Both the position numbers and the translations under genes were made by a program. Shown one piece after another: positions 27,867-36,813 of a DNA stretch of 64,000 bases. The stretch covers positions 2,372,501 through 2,436,500 of the forward strand of contig NZ_CP131039.1 of the NCBI RefSeq assembly GCF_030657335.1, written 5' to 3'. This DNA comes from Croceibacterium aestuarii. Lineage in GTDB: Bacteria > Pseudomonadota > Alphaproteobacteria > Sphingomonadales > Sphingomonadaceae. The notes below the pieces were generated by a model, which was given only the letters and a program-made list of their open reading frames with translations, had not been told where the DNA came from and searched no databases. Each line of letters starts with the position of its first letter. Position 1 is the first letter of the stretch.

Positions 27867-29035
27867 TCGGGCAGCTCGACCTGGTCGCGCAGGCTGCGGC
27901 CGACCAGCAAGTCAGCCACCCAGCCGATGCCGAGGACGCGGGAAGCGAGGTTACGGAACTTGAGGCCCAGGGCGGTGCGCGGCACGAACGAGCGCGCCAA
28001 TCCCTGCGCGGCATCCTGCTTGGAGCGCATGAAATCCCCGAGCCGCCGTTCGTACGCCGCCAGCGCCGGCTCGATCGTGCCGGCGCTGCGCTGCAGTTCG
28101 CCCGCCAGGACATAGCCGCCGATCATCGCCAGCGCCGCTCCCTGCCCGGCGAGAAAGGACGGCGCATAGGCGGCATCGCCGACCAGCGCGATGCGCCCGT
28201 CGTGCCAACTGTCCATGCGGATCTGGCTGACCCGGTCGATGTAGAGATCGTCGGCGCGATGGAGCGCGGCGAGGAAGTCGGGAACCTCCCACCCCGCCCC
28301 GGCATAACGCTCGCGCAGCAGCTCGCGCTTGGCATCCGGGTCGTGAGGGATCGCCGCGCGTTCGTCGTCGCGCCAGATCAGCAGCACCAGCGAGGCGCCG
28401 CCACGCAGGGCGAAGCGCGCGGCCTGCCGCCCCGGCTCGCCGTACATCACGTAGGCGTCCGCCGCGCGGCGACCGTAACTCTCGGCGGTGAAGGCGGCGA
28501 AACTATAGCCGAGAAAGCGCTCGAATCTCTCCTGCGGCCCGAAGGCGAGGTCGCGCGTGCGCGAGTGGATGCCCTCGGCGCCGACGACGAGATCAAAACG
28601 CCGCTGCGAGCCGTTGGAGAGGCGCACGCTGGCGCCGCGCGCGTCCTGCGATATTTCGACCAGTTCGGTGTCGAACAGCACCTCCGCCCGGTCCTTCACA
28701 CTATCGTAGAGCGCCAGCGACAGCTCGCCGCGGGGCAAGCTGACGAAGCGCCCGTCGGTCGCCCGATCGAAGACTTGCGCGCCAAAGCCCCCGCTCGGCT
28801 CGCCATCCTTACCGAGGAAGCGGACGTGTTCGACGTGGTAACCGGCCTGCTGCAGCCTCGGCATCAAGCCCATGCGCTCGGCGAGGTCGTAGCCCTTGCC
28901 CCAGAAGTCGATGATGTAACCGCTGCCGCGCGGCTCGGGCGCCTTCTCCAGCATGGTCACCCGGTGCCCGCCGCGCGCCAGCCACCAGGCGAGATTGGGC
29001 CCCGCGATGCCCGCTCCGCTGATCAGCACGTCCAT
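27857..29035 (-). CDS. FAD-dependent monooxygenase (PHBH-type)
   Basis: This 392-residue flavoprotein hydroxylase is of the p-hydroxybenzoate-hydroxylase class. The FAD-binding GxGxxG is seen in VLISGAGIAGPNLAWWLARG, followed by an acidic LEK. The second dinucleotide motif is DLVVGAEGIHSRTR, and the ribityl-binding GD motif is RIALVGDAAYAPSFLAGQG. The substrate is not evident. Related proteins act on aromatics or tetracycline-like compounds. It lies on the minus strand inside what is otherwise a plus-strand trp region, which marks it as an insertion relative to the conserved gene order. Confidence 0.85.
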   Translation of the reverse strand: MDVLISGAGIAGPNLAWWLARGGHRVTMLEKAPEPRGSGYIIDFWGKGYDLAERMGLMPRLQQAGYHVEHVRFLGKDGEPSGGFGAQVFDRATDGRFVSLPRGELSLALYDSVKDRAEVLFDTELVEISQDARGASVRLSNGSQRRFDLVVGAEGIHSRTRDLAFGPQERFERFLGYSFAAFTAESYGRRAADAYVMYGEPGRQAARFALRGGASLVLLIWRDDERAAIPHDPDAKRELLRERYAGAGWEVPDFLAALHRADDLYIDRVSQIRMDSWHDGRIALVGDAAYAPSFLAGQGAALAMIGGYVLAGELQRSAGTIEPALAAYERRLGDFMRSKQDAAQGLARSFVPRTALGLKFRNLASRVLGIGWVADLLVGRSLRDQVELPDYS

Positions 29036-29122
29036 GGCGGGGGCCTAACCTCTACCCCGCGAGATTTCAAACGCGCGCCCGGCAATTGCCTTGGCGCCCG
29101 CCGGACCGTAAGCGCTGGCTTC

Positions 29123-30082
29123 ATGACCGGATACCGCACGCTCTATCCCGAGATCGAACCCTACGAGAGCGGCATGCTCGATGTCGGCGAAGGCCATTCG
29201 CTGTACTACGAACGCGTCGGCACGCCCGGCGCCAAGCCGGCGGTGTTCCTCCACGGCGGCCCCGGCGGAGCGATGAGCCCGAAACATCGCCGCCAGTGGA
29301 ACCCGGACCTCTACGACGTGCTGCTGTTCGACCAGCGCGGCTGCGGCAAATCCCTGCCCTTCGCCGAGATCGAGCACAACGACACCTGGCGCATCGTCGG
29401 CGATATCGAGCGGCTGCGCGAAATGTGCGGCCACGAGGCCTGGCAGGTGTTCGGCGGCAGCTGGGGTTCCACCCTAGCGCTCGCCTACGCCGAGACATAT
29501 CCCGAGCGCGTGACGGAGCTCGTCCTGCGCGGGGTATTTCTCGCTCGGCAGAAGGAGAAGCACTGGCTCTACGCTTGTGGCGCGAGCGAGCTCTATCCCG
29601 AGCAGTGGGACAAGTTCAGCGGCCACATCCCGGCAGCTGAACGCGGCGACCTGGTGAAGGCCTACCACGACCGCCTGACCAGCGACGACGAAGCGGTGCG
29701 CCTCGCCGCTGCCAAGGAATGGTCGTCGTGGGAAGGCAGCGTCATCACCCTGCGGCCCGACCCTGCCCTGCTCGACGATTTCAACGATCCCGCCAAGGCC
29801 CTGCCCTTCGCCCGCATCTGCGCGCGGTTCTTCCTCGACGATTTCTACCTCGAGGAGAATCAGCTCCTGGCGAACATCGACCGCATCCGCGGCATCCCCG
29901 GGATCATCGTCCAGGGCCGCCACGACGCCTGCACCCCGCCGGTTTCGGCGTGGGATCTCAAGAAGGCCTGGCCCGAGGCCGAGCTGTGGGTCGTCCCCGA
30001 CGCCAGCCACGCGGCGAGCGAGCCGGGCATCGTCGATGGACTGGTGCGCGCGACCGACACATTCGCTAGAGGCGCGCCATGA
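29123..30082 (+). CDS. pip: Proline iminopeptidase (alpha/beta hydrolase, S33)
   Basis: This 319-residue cytoplasmic exopeptidase removes N-terminal proline. It begins [19 protein letters not shown], typical of the family. The oxyanion-hole segment is [14 protein letters not shown]. The nucleophile elbow is [14 protein letters not shown], and the likely acid and histidine are in [10 protein letters not shown] and [12 protein letters not shown]. The ATG at 29123 fits family N-termini although the Shine-Dalgarno is weak. Its stop overlaps the trpG start (ATGA), an unusual coupling of a peptidase to tryptophan synthesis. Confidence 0.9.
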   Translation: MTGYRTLYPEIEPYESGMLDVGEGHSLYYERVGTPGAKPAVFLHGGPGGAMSPKHRRQWNPDLYDVLLFDQRGCGKSLPFAEIEHNDTWRIVGDIERLREMCGHEAWQVFGGSWGSTLALAYAETYPERVTELVLRGVFLARQKEKHWLYACGASELYPEQWDKFSGHIPAAERGDLVKAYHDRLTSDDEAVRLAAAKEWSSWEGSVITLRPDPALLDDFNDPAKALPFARICARFFLDDFYLEENQLLANIDRIRGIPGIIVQGRHDACTPPVSAWDLKKAWPEAELWVVPDASHAASEPGIVDGLVRATDTFARGAP

Positions 30083-30678
30083 TTCTCGTCGTCGACAATT
30101 ACGACAGCTTCACCTTCAACCTGGTCCATTACGTGATGGAGCTGGGCGCCGAGGTGCATGTCGTGCGCAACGACCGGATTTCGGTCGCGGACTGCATGGC
30201 CAGCGGCGCCAGCGGCGTCCTCATCTCGCCTGGACCGTGCACGCCCAACGAGGCCGGGATCAGCCTCGCCCTGGTCGCCGCCTGCGCCGAGGCGAAGTTG
30301 CCGCTACTCGGGGTGTGCCTCGGCCACCAGGCCATCGGCCAGCACTTCGGCGGTCGGGTCGTTCGCGGCGGGCTGATGCACGGCAAGACCAGTCCGGTCG
30401 ACCACGACGGGACGGGCGTGTTCGAGAGGCTGCCCTCGCCGTTCATCGCCACGCGCTATCACTCGCTCGTCGTCGAGGACATTCCCGAATGCCTGGTGGT
30501 CAACGCCACCAGCGAGACCCCGGGGCTCGACGGCACCGCGGTCATGGGCTTTCGCCACGCCGAGCTGCCGATCCACGGGGTGCAGTTCCACCCCGAATCG
30601 ATCGCCACCGAGCACGGACACGAACTGCTGGCCAATTTCCTCAAGATCTGCGGCCTGCCGGTCAAAGTGCCGGCATGA
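30079..30678 (+). CDS. trpG: Anthranilate synthase component II (glutamine amidotransferase)
   Basis: This 199-residue class-I amidotransferase subunit supplies ammonia to TrpE. It starts [18 protein letters not shown]. It shows the nucleophile cysteine in [17 protein letters not shown] and the His/Glu in [20 protein letters not shown] overlaps join it to pip upstream and trpD downstream. Sphingomonads may also use this subunit for aminodeoxychorismate synthase, but no pabB is seen here. Confidence 0.96.
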   Translation: MILVVDNYDSFTFNLVHYVMELGAEVHVVRNDRISVADCMASGASGVLISPGPCTPNEAGISLALVAACAEAKLPLLGVCLGHQAIGQHFGGRVVRGGLMHGKTSPVDHDGTGVFERLPSPFIATRYHSLVVEDIPECLVVNATSETPGLDGTAVMGFRHAELPIHGVQFHPESIATEHGHELLANFLKICGLPVKVPA

Positions 30679-31667
30679 AGACGCTTCCGCCGGTCGAACC
30701 GCACCTCTCCGAAGAGGAAGCCGAAGCCGCGTTCGCCGCCATGCTCGACGGCGAGACCTCGGACGAGGAAATCGCCCGCTTCCTGGCCGAACTGGCCGAG
30801 CGCGGCGAAACCGCCAGCGAGATCACCGGCGCGGCGCGAGCGCTGCGGGCCCGGCTGATTCCGATCGAGGCCCCCGCCAACGCCATCGACGTCTGCGGCA
30901 CCGGGGGCGACGGCAAGAACACGCTCAACGTTTCGACCGCCGTCAGCCTCGTGGTCGCCGCCTGCGGGGTGCCGGTGGCCAAGCACGGCAACCGCGCGGC
31001 AAGCTCGAAGGCCGGCGCGGCCGACACGCTCGAAGCGCTGGGCCTGGACATGGAAGCCGCAGGGCGCACCGCGGAGATGACCCTGCGCGAGGTCGGCATC
31101 TGCTTCCTGTTCGCTGCGAACCATCACCCAGCGATGCGCCGAATTCAGCCGATTCGTCAGAAGCTCGGTCGGCGGACGATCTTCAACCTGATGGGCCCGC
31201 TGTCCAACCCCGCGCACGTCAAGGGCCAGTTGCTCGGCATCGCCCGGCCCGCCTACGTGCCGATCTACGCCGACGCGATGGCGCGTTTGGGGACGACGCG
31301 CTCGCTCATCGTCTCCGGCGACGAGGGGCTCGATGAACTGAGCCTCGATGCCGGCAACGAACTGGCCGACGTGCGCGGGCACGATTTCGAAATGCGCCGG
31401 GTCGATGCCTCGATGGCCGGCCTGCCCCACGCGCCGGTCGAGGCGATCCGCGGCGGCGATCCGCAGCACAACGCCGCTGCCCTTCGCGCACTTCTGCTGG
31501 GCGCGCCGGGCCCCTACCGCGATGCGGTGCTGTTCAACGCCGCCGGGGCGCTGATGGTCGCCGGCGAGGTCGAGGACTGGCGCGAGGGCGTCGAGGAAGC
31601 CGCCGAGGTCATCGACAAGGGACTGGCCAACGCCTTGCTCGACTGCTGGATAGCGGCGGCGAAATGA
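30675..31667 (+). CDS. trpD: Anthranilate phosphoribosyltransferase
   Basis: This 330-residue enzyme transfers phosphoribose from PRPP to anthranilate. The PRPP-binding glycine motif is [39 protein letters not shown] and [11 protein letters not shown], both conserved in the family, are present. The start is ATG 30675, overlapping the trpG stop (ATGA). Its own stop overlaps trpC in the same way. Confidence 0.97.
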   Translation: MKTLPPVEPHLSEEEAEAAFAAMLDGETSDEEIARFLAELAERGETASEITGAARALRARLIPIEAPANAIDVCGTGGDGKNTLNVSTAVSLVVAACGVPVAKHGNRAASSKAGAADTLEALGLDMEAAGRTAEMTLREVGICFLFAANHHPAMRRIQPIRQKLGRRTIFNLMGPLSNPAHVKGQLLGIARPAYVPIYADAMARLGTTRSLIVSGDEGLDELSLDAGNELADVRGHDFEMRRVDASMAGLPHAPVEAIRGGDPQHNAAALRALLLGAPGPYRDAVLFNAAGALMVAGEVEDWREGVEEAAEVIDKGLANALLDCWIAAAK

Positions 31668-32458
31668 CCGACAAGCTCGCCGAAATCTGCGCCACCAAGC
31701 GCCTCGAAGTGCAGGAGCGCAAGGCGCTCGCCACGCTCGAGGACCTCGACCGCGCGGCGCTGGGCGCCACGGCTCCGCGAGGGTTTCGCAGCGCGCTCGA
31801 GGCAAAGGCGTCCGCCGGCTTTGGCCTGATCGCGGAAATCAAGAAAGCTTCGCCTTCCAAGGGCCTGATACGAAGCGATTTTCGTCCCGCCGAACACGCC
31901 GTCGCCTACGAACACGGCGGCGCCGCCTGCCTCTCCGTCCTGACCGACGCGCCCTATTTCCAGGGGCACGAGGACTACCTGATGGACGCGCGCGCTGCAT
32001 GCACCCTGCCGGTGCTGCGCAAGGACTTCATGGTCGACCCGTGGCAAGTCGCCGAAAGCCGCGCGATCGGTGCCGACGCCATCCTGATCATCGTCGCCGC
32101 GCTCGATGACGCCGTGATGGCGGAGATCGAGGCCGCCGCGCTCGAACGCGGCATGGACGTGCTGGTCGAGGTCCATGACGAGGCCGAGATGGAGCGCGCC
32201 GCGACCCGGCTGCAGTCGCGCCTGATCGGCGTCAACAACCGCGACCTGCGCACCTTCAAGACCGACCTCGCCACCACCGAACACCTCGCCCCGCTGGCGC
32301 CCGAAGGCGCGCTGCTGGTCGGCGAAAGCGGGATCGACAGCCACGCCGATTGCCGGCGCCTCGCCGAATCCGGCGTGCGCTGCTTCCTCGTCGGCGAAAG
32401 CCTGATGCGCCAGGATGACGTCGAAGCGGCAACGCGCGCCTTGCTTTCAGGCGCCTAG
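31664..32458 (+). CDS. trpC: Indole-3-glycerol phosphate synthase
   Basis: This 264-residue TIM-barrel enzyme closes the indole ring. Catalytic segments are [47 protein letters not shown] and LVGESGIDS. It is monofunctional (no TrpF fusion). It ends the trpGDC unit and is coupled to trpD by ATGA. In many related genomes moaC follows directly. Here three other genes intervene. Confidence 0.97.
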   Translation: MTDKLAEICATKRLEVQERKALATLEDLDRAALGATAPRGFRSALEAKASAGFGLIAEIKKASPSKGLIRSDFRPAEHAVAYEHGGAACLSVLTDAPYFQGHEDYLMDARAACTLPVLRKDFMVDPWQVAESRAIGADAILIIVAALDDAVMAEIEAAALERGMDVLVEVHDEAEMERAATRLQSRLIGVNNRDLRTFKTDLATTEHLAPLAPEGALLVGESGIDSHADCRRLAESGVRCFLVGESLMRQDDVEAATRALLSGA

Positions 32459-32495
32459 GGCGCGGCGAAGTGCACGCTTCGAAAGCGAACAGACG

Positions 32496-32795
32496 ATGAT
32501 CCGCGCCGCGCTGCCGCCGGAAGTCTATGAGCGCATCCGCACTGGCGATCTCGCACAGCGGGGCAGGCGCATCGCCGAACTGATCGAAGCCGCTCGGCCG
32601 GAGGCACCCGAAGATATCAAGCGCCTGACGGCCCGCAACATCCAGTACCACGTTGTCGCCACGACCTGGTTCTACTATCGTTTCCGCTTCGGGCTCTCGG
32701 CGGCCGACACGGTCAGCGCGGCGACACTCGCCATCGCGACCGCCATCTTGGGGCTGCCGCCGGAACCCGCTGAGGGGGAGAGACACGATGGGTAG
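32496..32795 (+). CDS. Small protein of unknown function
   Basis: This is a 99-residue product starting MIRAALPPEVYERIRTGDLA. The N-terminal half is charged and helical. The C-terminal half has a hydrophobic stretch (ADTVSAATLAIATAILGLPP) that is more amphipathic than a firm membrane helix. I recognise no family. The start is uncertain, since no good Shine-Dalgarno precedes ATG 32496. It overlaps the next gene by 8 bases, which suggests the two are co-translated. Confidence 0.5.
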   Translation: MIRAALPPEVYERIRTGDLAQRGRRIAELIEAARPEAPEDIKRLTARNIQYHVVATTWFYYRFRFGLSAADTVSAATLAIATAILGLPPEPAEGERHDG

Positions 32796-32997
32796 CCTTT
32801 TCAACGTGGTGTTCCGGATCGTCAGCAGCCTGCTCGGCATCCTGATGATCTGCATGGGCGGTATCTGGATACTTCAGGGCCTCAACATCGCCTTCCTCGA
32901 CAGCTTCATGGCCAACGATAAGCAGTGGGCGATCTGGGGCGTTATCCTCGCGTTGTTCGGTGTCGGGCAGCTGGTGTGGAGCAACACTCGGCGATAG
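32788..32997 (+). CDS. Small two-span membrane protein of unknown function
   Basis: This 69-residue protein has AGGGGGAGAG ahead of its ATG. It has two membrane helices (about residues 10-31, VSSLLGILMICMGGIWILQG, and 46-64, QWAIWGVILALFGVGQLVW). No family is recognised. Position and overlap tie it to the preceding small gene, and the MscS channel gene follows after 118 bp. Confidence 0.6.
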   Translation: MGSLFNVVFRIVSSLLGILMICMGGIWILQGLNIAFLDSFMANDKQWAIWGVILALFGVGQLVWSNTRR

Positions 32998-33115
32998 CTC
33001 CATTCCCCTGCGGATTCGGATTTCGCGGTCCGTTCGCTCTATGCGGGGGGGCAAGAATGGGAACAATCCCGCGGCGAGGCGCCTGAAGATCAGTAGCCAC
33101 TGACAAGGAGCCGCC

Positions 33116-34207
33116 ATGCTCGAAAACATCTGGCCGAACCTCGCCAACCAGCCCGCCTGGCTGCAGCAAACGCTCGACTTCCTCGTCGCCGGCGGCATTG
33201 CCGTGGCTATCGCCTTCGTCGTGCACTGGCTGGCGTTTCGCCTGCTGTCGGCGCTGGCCAAGGCGAGCGAGAGCGAATCCGACAACATCCTGCTCCAGCG
33301 CCTGGGCCGCCCCACGCTGTGGGGGCTCATCGCCCTCGCCCTGGTGCTGGTCGCGCGTGAACAGCCGGCGCTGGACAAGACCTGGGACAAGGTCGCCGGG
33401 TTCGTCATGCCGGCGCTGATCGGCTGGATCGTCATCGCCATCGTTCACGCCCTGGTCGAAGCGATGAAGCTGCGCTCCGACATAACCGTCGCCAACAACC
33501 TCGAAGCGCGGCGGCGCCGCACCCGGCTCGCCATGTTCAGCCGCATTGCCAGCTTCATCATCGTGTTCGTCACCGTCGGGCTGATGCTGCTTTCGATTCC
33601 CGGCGTGCGCGACATCGGCGTGACGCTGGTGGCCTCGGCCGGGCTCGCCGGGCTGGCGGTCGGGGCTGCGGCCCAACCGGCGCTCAAGTCGCTGATCGGC
33701 GGCGTGCAACTGGCGATCACCGAGCCGATCAACATCGACGACGTGGTCATCATCGACGGCGAGTGGGGACGGATCGAGGACATCCGCACGACGTACGTGG
33801 TGGTCAAGATCTGGGACGAGCGCCGCCTGGTCGTGCCGACGTCCAAGTTCCTCGAGGACGTGTTCGAGAACTGGACCAAGCAGACCGCGCAGCTGCTCGG
33901 CACAGTGTTCCTCTACCTCGACCCTGCGACCCGCATGGGCCCGGTCCGCGCGGAGTTCGAACGCCAGGTGCGCGCCCATGAAGGTTGGGACGGGCGGGTC
34001 CAAAAATTGCAGGTTACCGATACCACGCCAGAGGCGCTCGAAGTGCGCCTGACGATGAGCGCGCAGGATGCCGGCACGCTGTTCGGCCTGCGCTGCGACA
34101 TCCGCGAAGGGATGAGCGACTGGATCGCCGAGAACCTGCCGGGCGCGATCGTCCGGCGCCGCTACCTTCGCGTCGAGGAGGACGATCGGGAGCAGGTAGC
34201 AGCCTGA
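33116..34207 (+). CDS. mscS: Small-conductance mechanosensitive channel (MscS family)
   Basis: This 363-residue inner-membrane channel releases solutes on osmotic downshock. Several N-terminal membrane helices lead into the conserved pore helix and beta domain: ASAGLAGLAVGAAAQPALKS, then QLAITEPINIDDVVIIDGEW and WDERRLVVPTSKFLED. AAGGAG sits 5 bases before the ATG. A weak terminator follows. It lies between trpC and moaC, apparently as an insertion in the conserved order. Confidence 0.92.
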   Translation: MLENIWPNLANQPAWLQQTLDFLVAGGIAVAIAFVVHWLAFRLLSALAKASESESDNILLQRLGRPTLWGLIALALVLVAREQPALDKTWDKVAGFVMPALIGWIVIAIVHALVEAMKLRSDITVANNLEARRRRTRLAMFSRIASFIIVFVTVGLMLLSIPGVRDIGVTLVASAGLAGLAVGAAAQPALKSLIGGVQLAITEPINIDDVVIIDGEWGRIEDIRTTYVVVKIWDERRLVVPTSKFLEDVFENWTKQTAQLLGTVFLYLDPATRMGPVRAEFERQVRAHEGWDGRVQKLQVTDTTPEALEVRLTMSAQDAGTLFGLRCDIREGMSDWIAENLPGAIVRRRYLRVEEDDREQVAA

Positions 34208-34287
34208 TGCGCTCTGTCCTACATCTGCGCGATCTGCCATGAGGCGAGTCATGAACCTCGCCATCGCGCCCCTAACTCGACGTTTCC

Positions 34288-34316
34288 CGGCGCCTCGTAT
34301 GAAGGCCGATTTTTTT
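34288..34316 (+). terminator. Weak rho-independent terminator after mscS
   Basis: GCCT pairs with AGGC around CGTATGA, with partial extension through flanking C/G bases, and is followed within four bases by a run of seven T. It would separate mscS from the moaC-moeA unit. A second hairpin, GGACC / GGTCC (about 34323-34343), lies just downstream in the moaC leader. Confidence 0.5.
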
Positions 34317-34381
34317 GCCCCTGGACCGTGTAACACCCGGTCCATGTCTGTCACCTTTGCTCTTGCCGCGAGGGCGTGCAG

Positions 34382-34852
34382 GTGAGCCGCCTCACCCATC
34401 TCGACGAATCGGGCGCGGCACGGATGGTCGACGTCGGGGGCAAGCCGCAGACCGCCCGCTCGGCCACGGCCGAAGGCCGGATCCGCATGGCTCCCGCCAC
34501 GCTTGCGGCGGTCCGCGAAGGCAGCGGTCCCAAGGGCGATGTCCTCGCCGCCGCGCGCATCGCCGGGATCATGGCGGCCAAGAAGACCGGCGAGCTCATC
34601 CCGCTGTGCCACCCGCTGGCGCTCGACGCGGTGACGGTCGATTTCGCCTTCGAGGAAGGCGCCGTGCGGGTGATCGCCCGGGCCTCGCTGACCGGCAAGA
34701 CGGGCGTGGAAATGGAAGCGCTTACAGCCGCTTCGGTCGCTCTGTTGACAATCTACGACATGGCCAAGGCGCTCGAAAAGGGCATGGTCGTCGAAGGTCT
34801 GCGCTTGCTCGAAAAGACCGGCGGCAAGAGCGGCGACTGGCGCGCGGAATGA
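34382..34852 (+). CDS. moaC: Cyclic pyranopterin monophosphate synthase
   Basis: This 156-residue enzyme makes cyclic pyranopterin monophosphate, an early molybdenum-cofactor intermediate. The sequence starts [20 protein letters not shown] and contains the catalytic [31 protein letters not shown] and a Lys-rich C-terminus. GTG 34382 is preferred to GTG 34376 because GAGGG lies 7 bases upstream and the resulting N-terminus matches the family. The stop overlaps the moeA ATG (ATGA). Confidence 0.94.
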   Translation: MSRLTHLDESGAARMVDVGGKPQTARSATAEGRIRMAPATLAAVREGSGPKGDVLAAARIAGIMAAKKTGELIPLCHPLALDAVTVDFAFEEGAVRVIARASLTGKTGVEMEALTAASVALLTIYDMAKALEKGMVVEGLRLLEKTGGKSGDWRAE

Positions 34853-36048
34853 CCCCGCCGCTGCCGCTCGGCGAGGCGCAGGCGCGCCTGCTCGGGACGG
34901 TCGAACCGCTGGCGGCAGAAACCGTCGCCGCACACGGGGCGATTGGGCGCCATCTTGCCGAGCCGCTTCGCGCCGCCCGCACCCAGCCGGCCGCGGACCT
35001 CTCGGCGATGGACGGCTACGCGGTGTGCGGCGACGATCTCGAAGGGCCCTGGGCCGTCGATGGCGAAAGCGCCGCCGGACACCCGTTCGCCGGTACGCTC
35101 GCCCCGGGTCAGGCCATCCGCATCTCCACGGGCGCGCTGATGCCCGCCGGCGGCGGCGCGGTGCTGCTGCAGGAAAATGCCGTCCGCGAGGGGAATTTCC
35201 TGAAGCTCAACGGCGAAGGGGTGCCGAGCGAGCGGCACATTCGCCGTGCCGGGTTCGATTTTCGCGCCGGGGATGCCTTGCTTGATGCGGGAACACGAAT
35301 TGGCCCGGCCCAGCTCGCGCTCGCCATGGCTGCCGGTCACGGCGCCCTGGCGGTGCACTGTCTGCCCACGCTGGCGGTGCTCGATTCGGGCGACGAACTG
35401 GCGGCTGATCCGGCGAACTGTCCGCCGGGCAAGCTCCCGGCCAGCAACGGGGCGATGCTCACGGCGATGAGCGCGCCCTATGCCGCCTCGATCCGGCGAC
35501 TCGGCCCGGTGCCCGACACGATGGAGGCGATGCTCGCCGCCTTGGAAAGCGCCGGCGACGTGGATGTTATCGTCACCAGCGGCGGAGCCTCCGTCGGCGA
35601 CCATGACCTGGTGCGCCCCGCGCTCGAGCACTGGGGCGCGGACATCGATTTCTGGCGGGTGGCGATCAAGCCGGGCAAGCCGCTGCTCCTCGCGCGCAAG
35701 GAAGCGCAATGGGTCCTCGGCCTGCCAGGCAACCCGGTCTCGAGCTACGTCACCGCATTCCTGTTCCTGCTGCCGCTGCTGCGCCGGCTCGGCGGGGCCG
35801 CAGAACCGCTGCCGCGCCCGCTGCAACTCCCGCTCGGCATGGCGCTGCCCGCAGCCGGCGATCGCACCGAATTTCTCCGCGCCCGGATCGTGGCAGAAGC
35901 GCTGGTCGCCGTCGACGAACAGGATTCGAGCGCCCTGCGCGCGCTGTCCGCGGCCGAAATGCTGATCGTGCGTCCCGCCGGAGCGGGTCCTGCCTCGCCC
36001 GGCGACGGCGCCCTGGCCTATCGCCTCGAAAACGGCGGTATCGCTTGA
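34849..36048 (+). CDS. moeA: Molybdopterin molybdenumtransferase
   Basis: This 399-residue protein inserts molybdate into adenylylated molybdopterin. It has MoeA domain order: an N-terminal segment with [31 protein letters not shown], then the MPT-binding domain with [28 protein letters not shown] and [20 protein letters not shown], and a C-terminal beta domain. It is coupled to moaC by ATGA. lexA follows after 73 bp with its own promoter. Confidence 0.95.
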   Translation: MTPPLPLGEAQARLLGTVEPLAAETVAAHGAIGRHLAEPLRAARTQPAADLSAMDGYAVCGDDLEGPWAVDGESAAGHPFAGTLAPGQAIRISTGALMPAGGGAVLLQENAVREGNFLKLNGEGVPSERHIRRAGFDFRAGDALLDAGTRIGPAQLALAMAAGHGALAVHCLPTLAVLDSGDELAADPANCPPGKLPASNGAMLTAMSAPYAASIRRLGPVPDTMEAMLAALESAGDVDVIVTSGGASVGDHDLVRPALEHWGADIDFWRVAIKPGKPLLLARKEAQWVLGLPGNPVSSYVTAFLFLLPLLRRLGGAAEPLPRPLQLPLGMALPAAGDRTEFLRARIVAEALVAVDEQDSSALRALSAAEMLIVRPAGAGPASPGDGALAYRLENGGIA

Positions 36049-36072
36049 CGGCCTTGCAAAAGTTGCCTACCT

Positions 36073-36099
36073 GTTCCGCATTCGTTCCCGAATTGGAAC
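36073..36099 (+). promoter_or_regulatory. SOS box of lexA
   Basis: GTTC (36073-36076) - CGCATTC - GTTC (36084-36087) is an exact match to the alphaproteobacterial LexA operator GTTC-N7-GTTC. The second GTTC also begins a palindrome, GTTCC-N6-GGAAC (36084-36099). Both lie 23-49 bases before the lexA ATG, so LexA should repress its own gene. Confidence 0.9.
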
Positions 36100-36121
36100 A
36101 CTTTTTGCGGAGAGAACAGGG

Positions 36122-36808
36122 ATGTTGACCGCCAAGCAGCACGAATTGCTCCTCTACATCCAGCGCAAGCTGGAGGAGACCGGTATTTCGCCCTCGTTCG
36201 AGGAGATGAAGGAAGCGCTCGATCTGAAGAGCAAGTCGGGCGTGCACCGCCTGATCTCGGCGCTCGAAGAACGCGGTTTTCTCCGCCGCCTGCCCAACCG
36301 AGCCCGCGCGCTCGAAGTGCTCAAGCAGCCGGAGAACGTAAAGGGTCAGACCCCGGCAGCGGCCAATTCGAACGACCCGCTTACCCGGGTGACGACGCCG
36401 CCGCGCGCCGCCGCGCCGGCCAACGACGTGATCGAGATCCCGCTCCACGGCCGCATCGCCGCCGGCGTTCCGATCGAGGCGATGGAAAGCGACCGCACGC
36501 TGCCGGTTCCCGCCGCGCTGCTCGGCTCGGGCGCTCACTACGCGCTCGAGGTGTCGGGCGATTCGATGATTGAAGCCGGCATTCTCGACGGCGACTTCGC
36601 GCTGGTGAAGAAGACCGACACCGCACGCGACGGCGAGATCGTCGTCGCCCTCGTCCGCAACGAGGAAGCGACCCTCAAGTACCTGCGCCGCGAAAACGGC
36701 AAGATCCGCCTCGACCCCGCCAATGGCGCCTACGATCCGCAGATCTACGCCGAGCATGAAGTCCAGGTGCAAGGCAAGCTTGCCGGGCTGCTGCGGCGAT
36801 ATCACTAG
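36122..36808 (+). CDS. lexA: SOS repressor LexA
   Basis: This 228-residue repressor self-cleaves when bound by RecA filaments. The winged-helix N-terminus [19 protein letters not shown] includes [20 protein letters not shown] and [20 protein letters not shown]. The cleavage site Ala-Gly is in [12 protein letters not shown]. The catalytic Ser is in [12 protein letters not shown] and the Lys in [12 protein letters not shown]. The start has GGAGAG 7 bases upstream. The SOS box predicts autoregulation. The convergent comEC gene ends 5 bases away. Confidence 0.97.
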   Translation: MLTAKQHELLLYIQRKLEETGISPSFEEMKEALDLKSKSGVHRLISALEERGFLRRLPNRARALEVLKQPENVKGQTPAAANSNDPLTRVTTPPRAAAPANDVIEIPLHGRIAAGVPIEAMESDRTLPVPAALLGSGAHYALEVSGDSMIEAGILDGDFALVKKTDTARDGEIVVALVRNEEATLKYLRRENGKIRLDPANGAYDPQIYAEHEVQVQGKLAGLLRRYH

Positions 36809-36813
36809 GCGTT

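Noticed and set aside
34321-34381. Possible molybdenum-cofactor riboswitch before moaC
   Set aside because: Only one small hairpin is present and the leader is too short and unlike the known Moco RNA motif.
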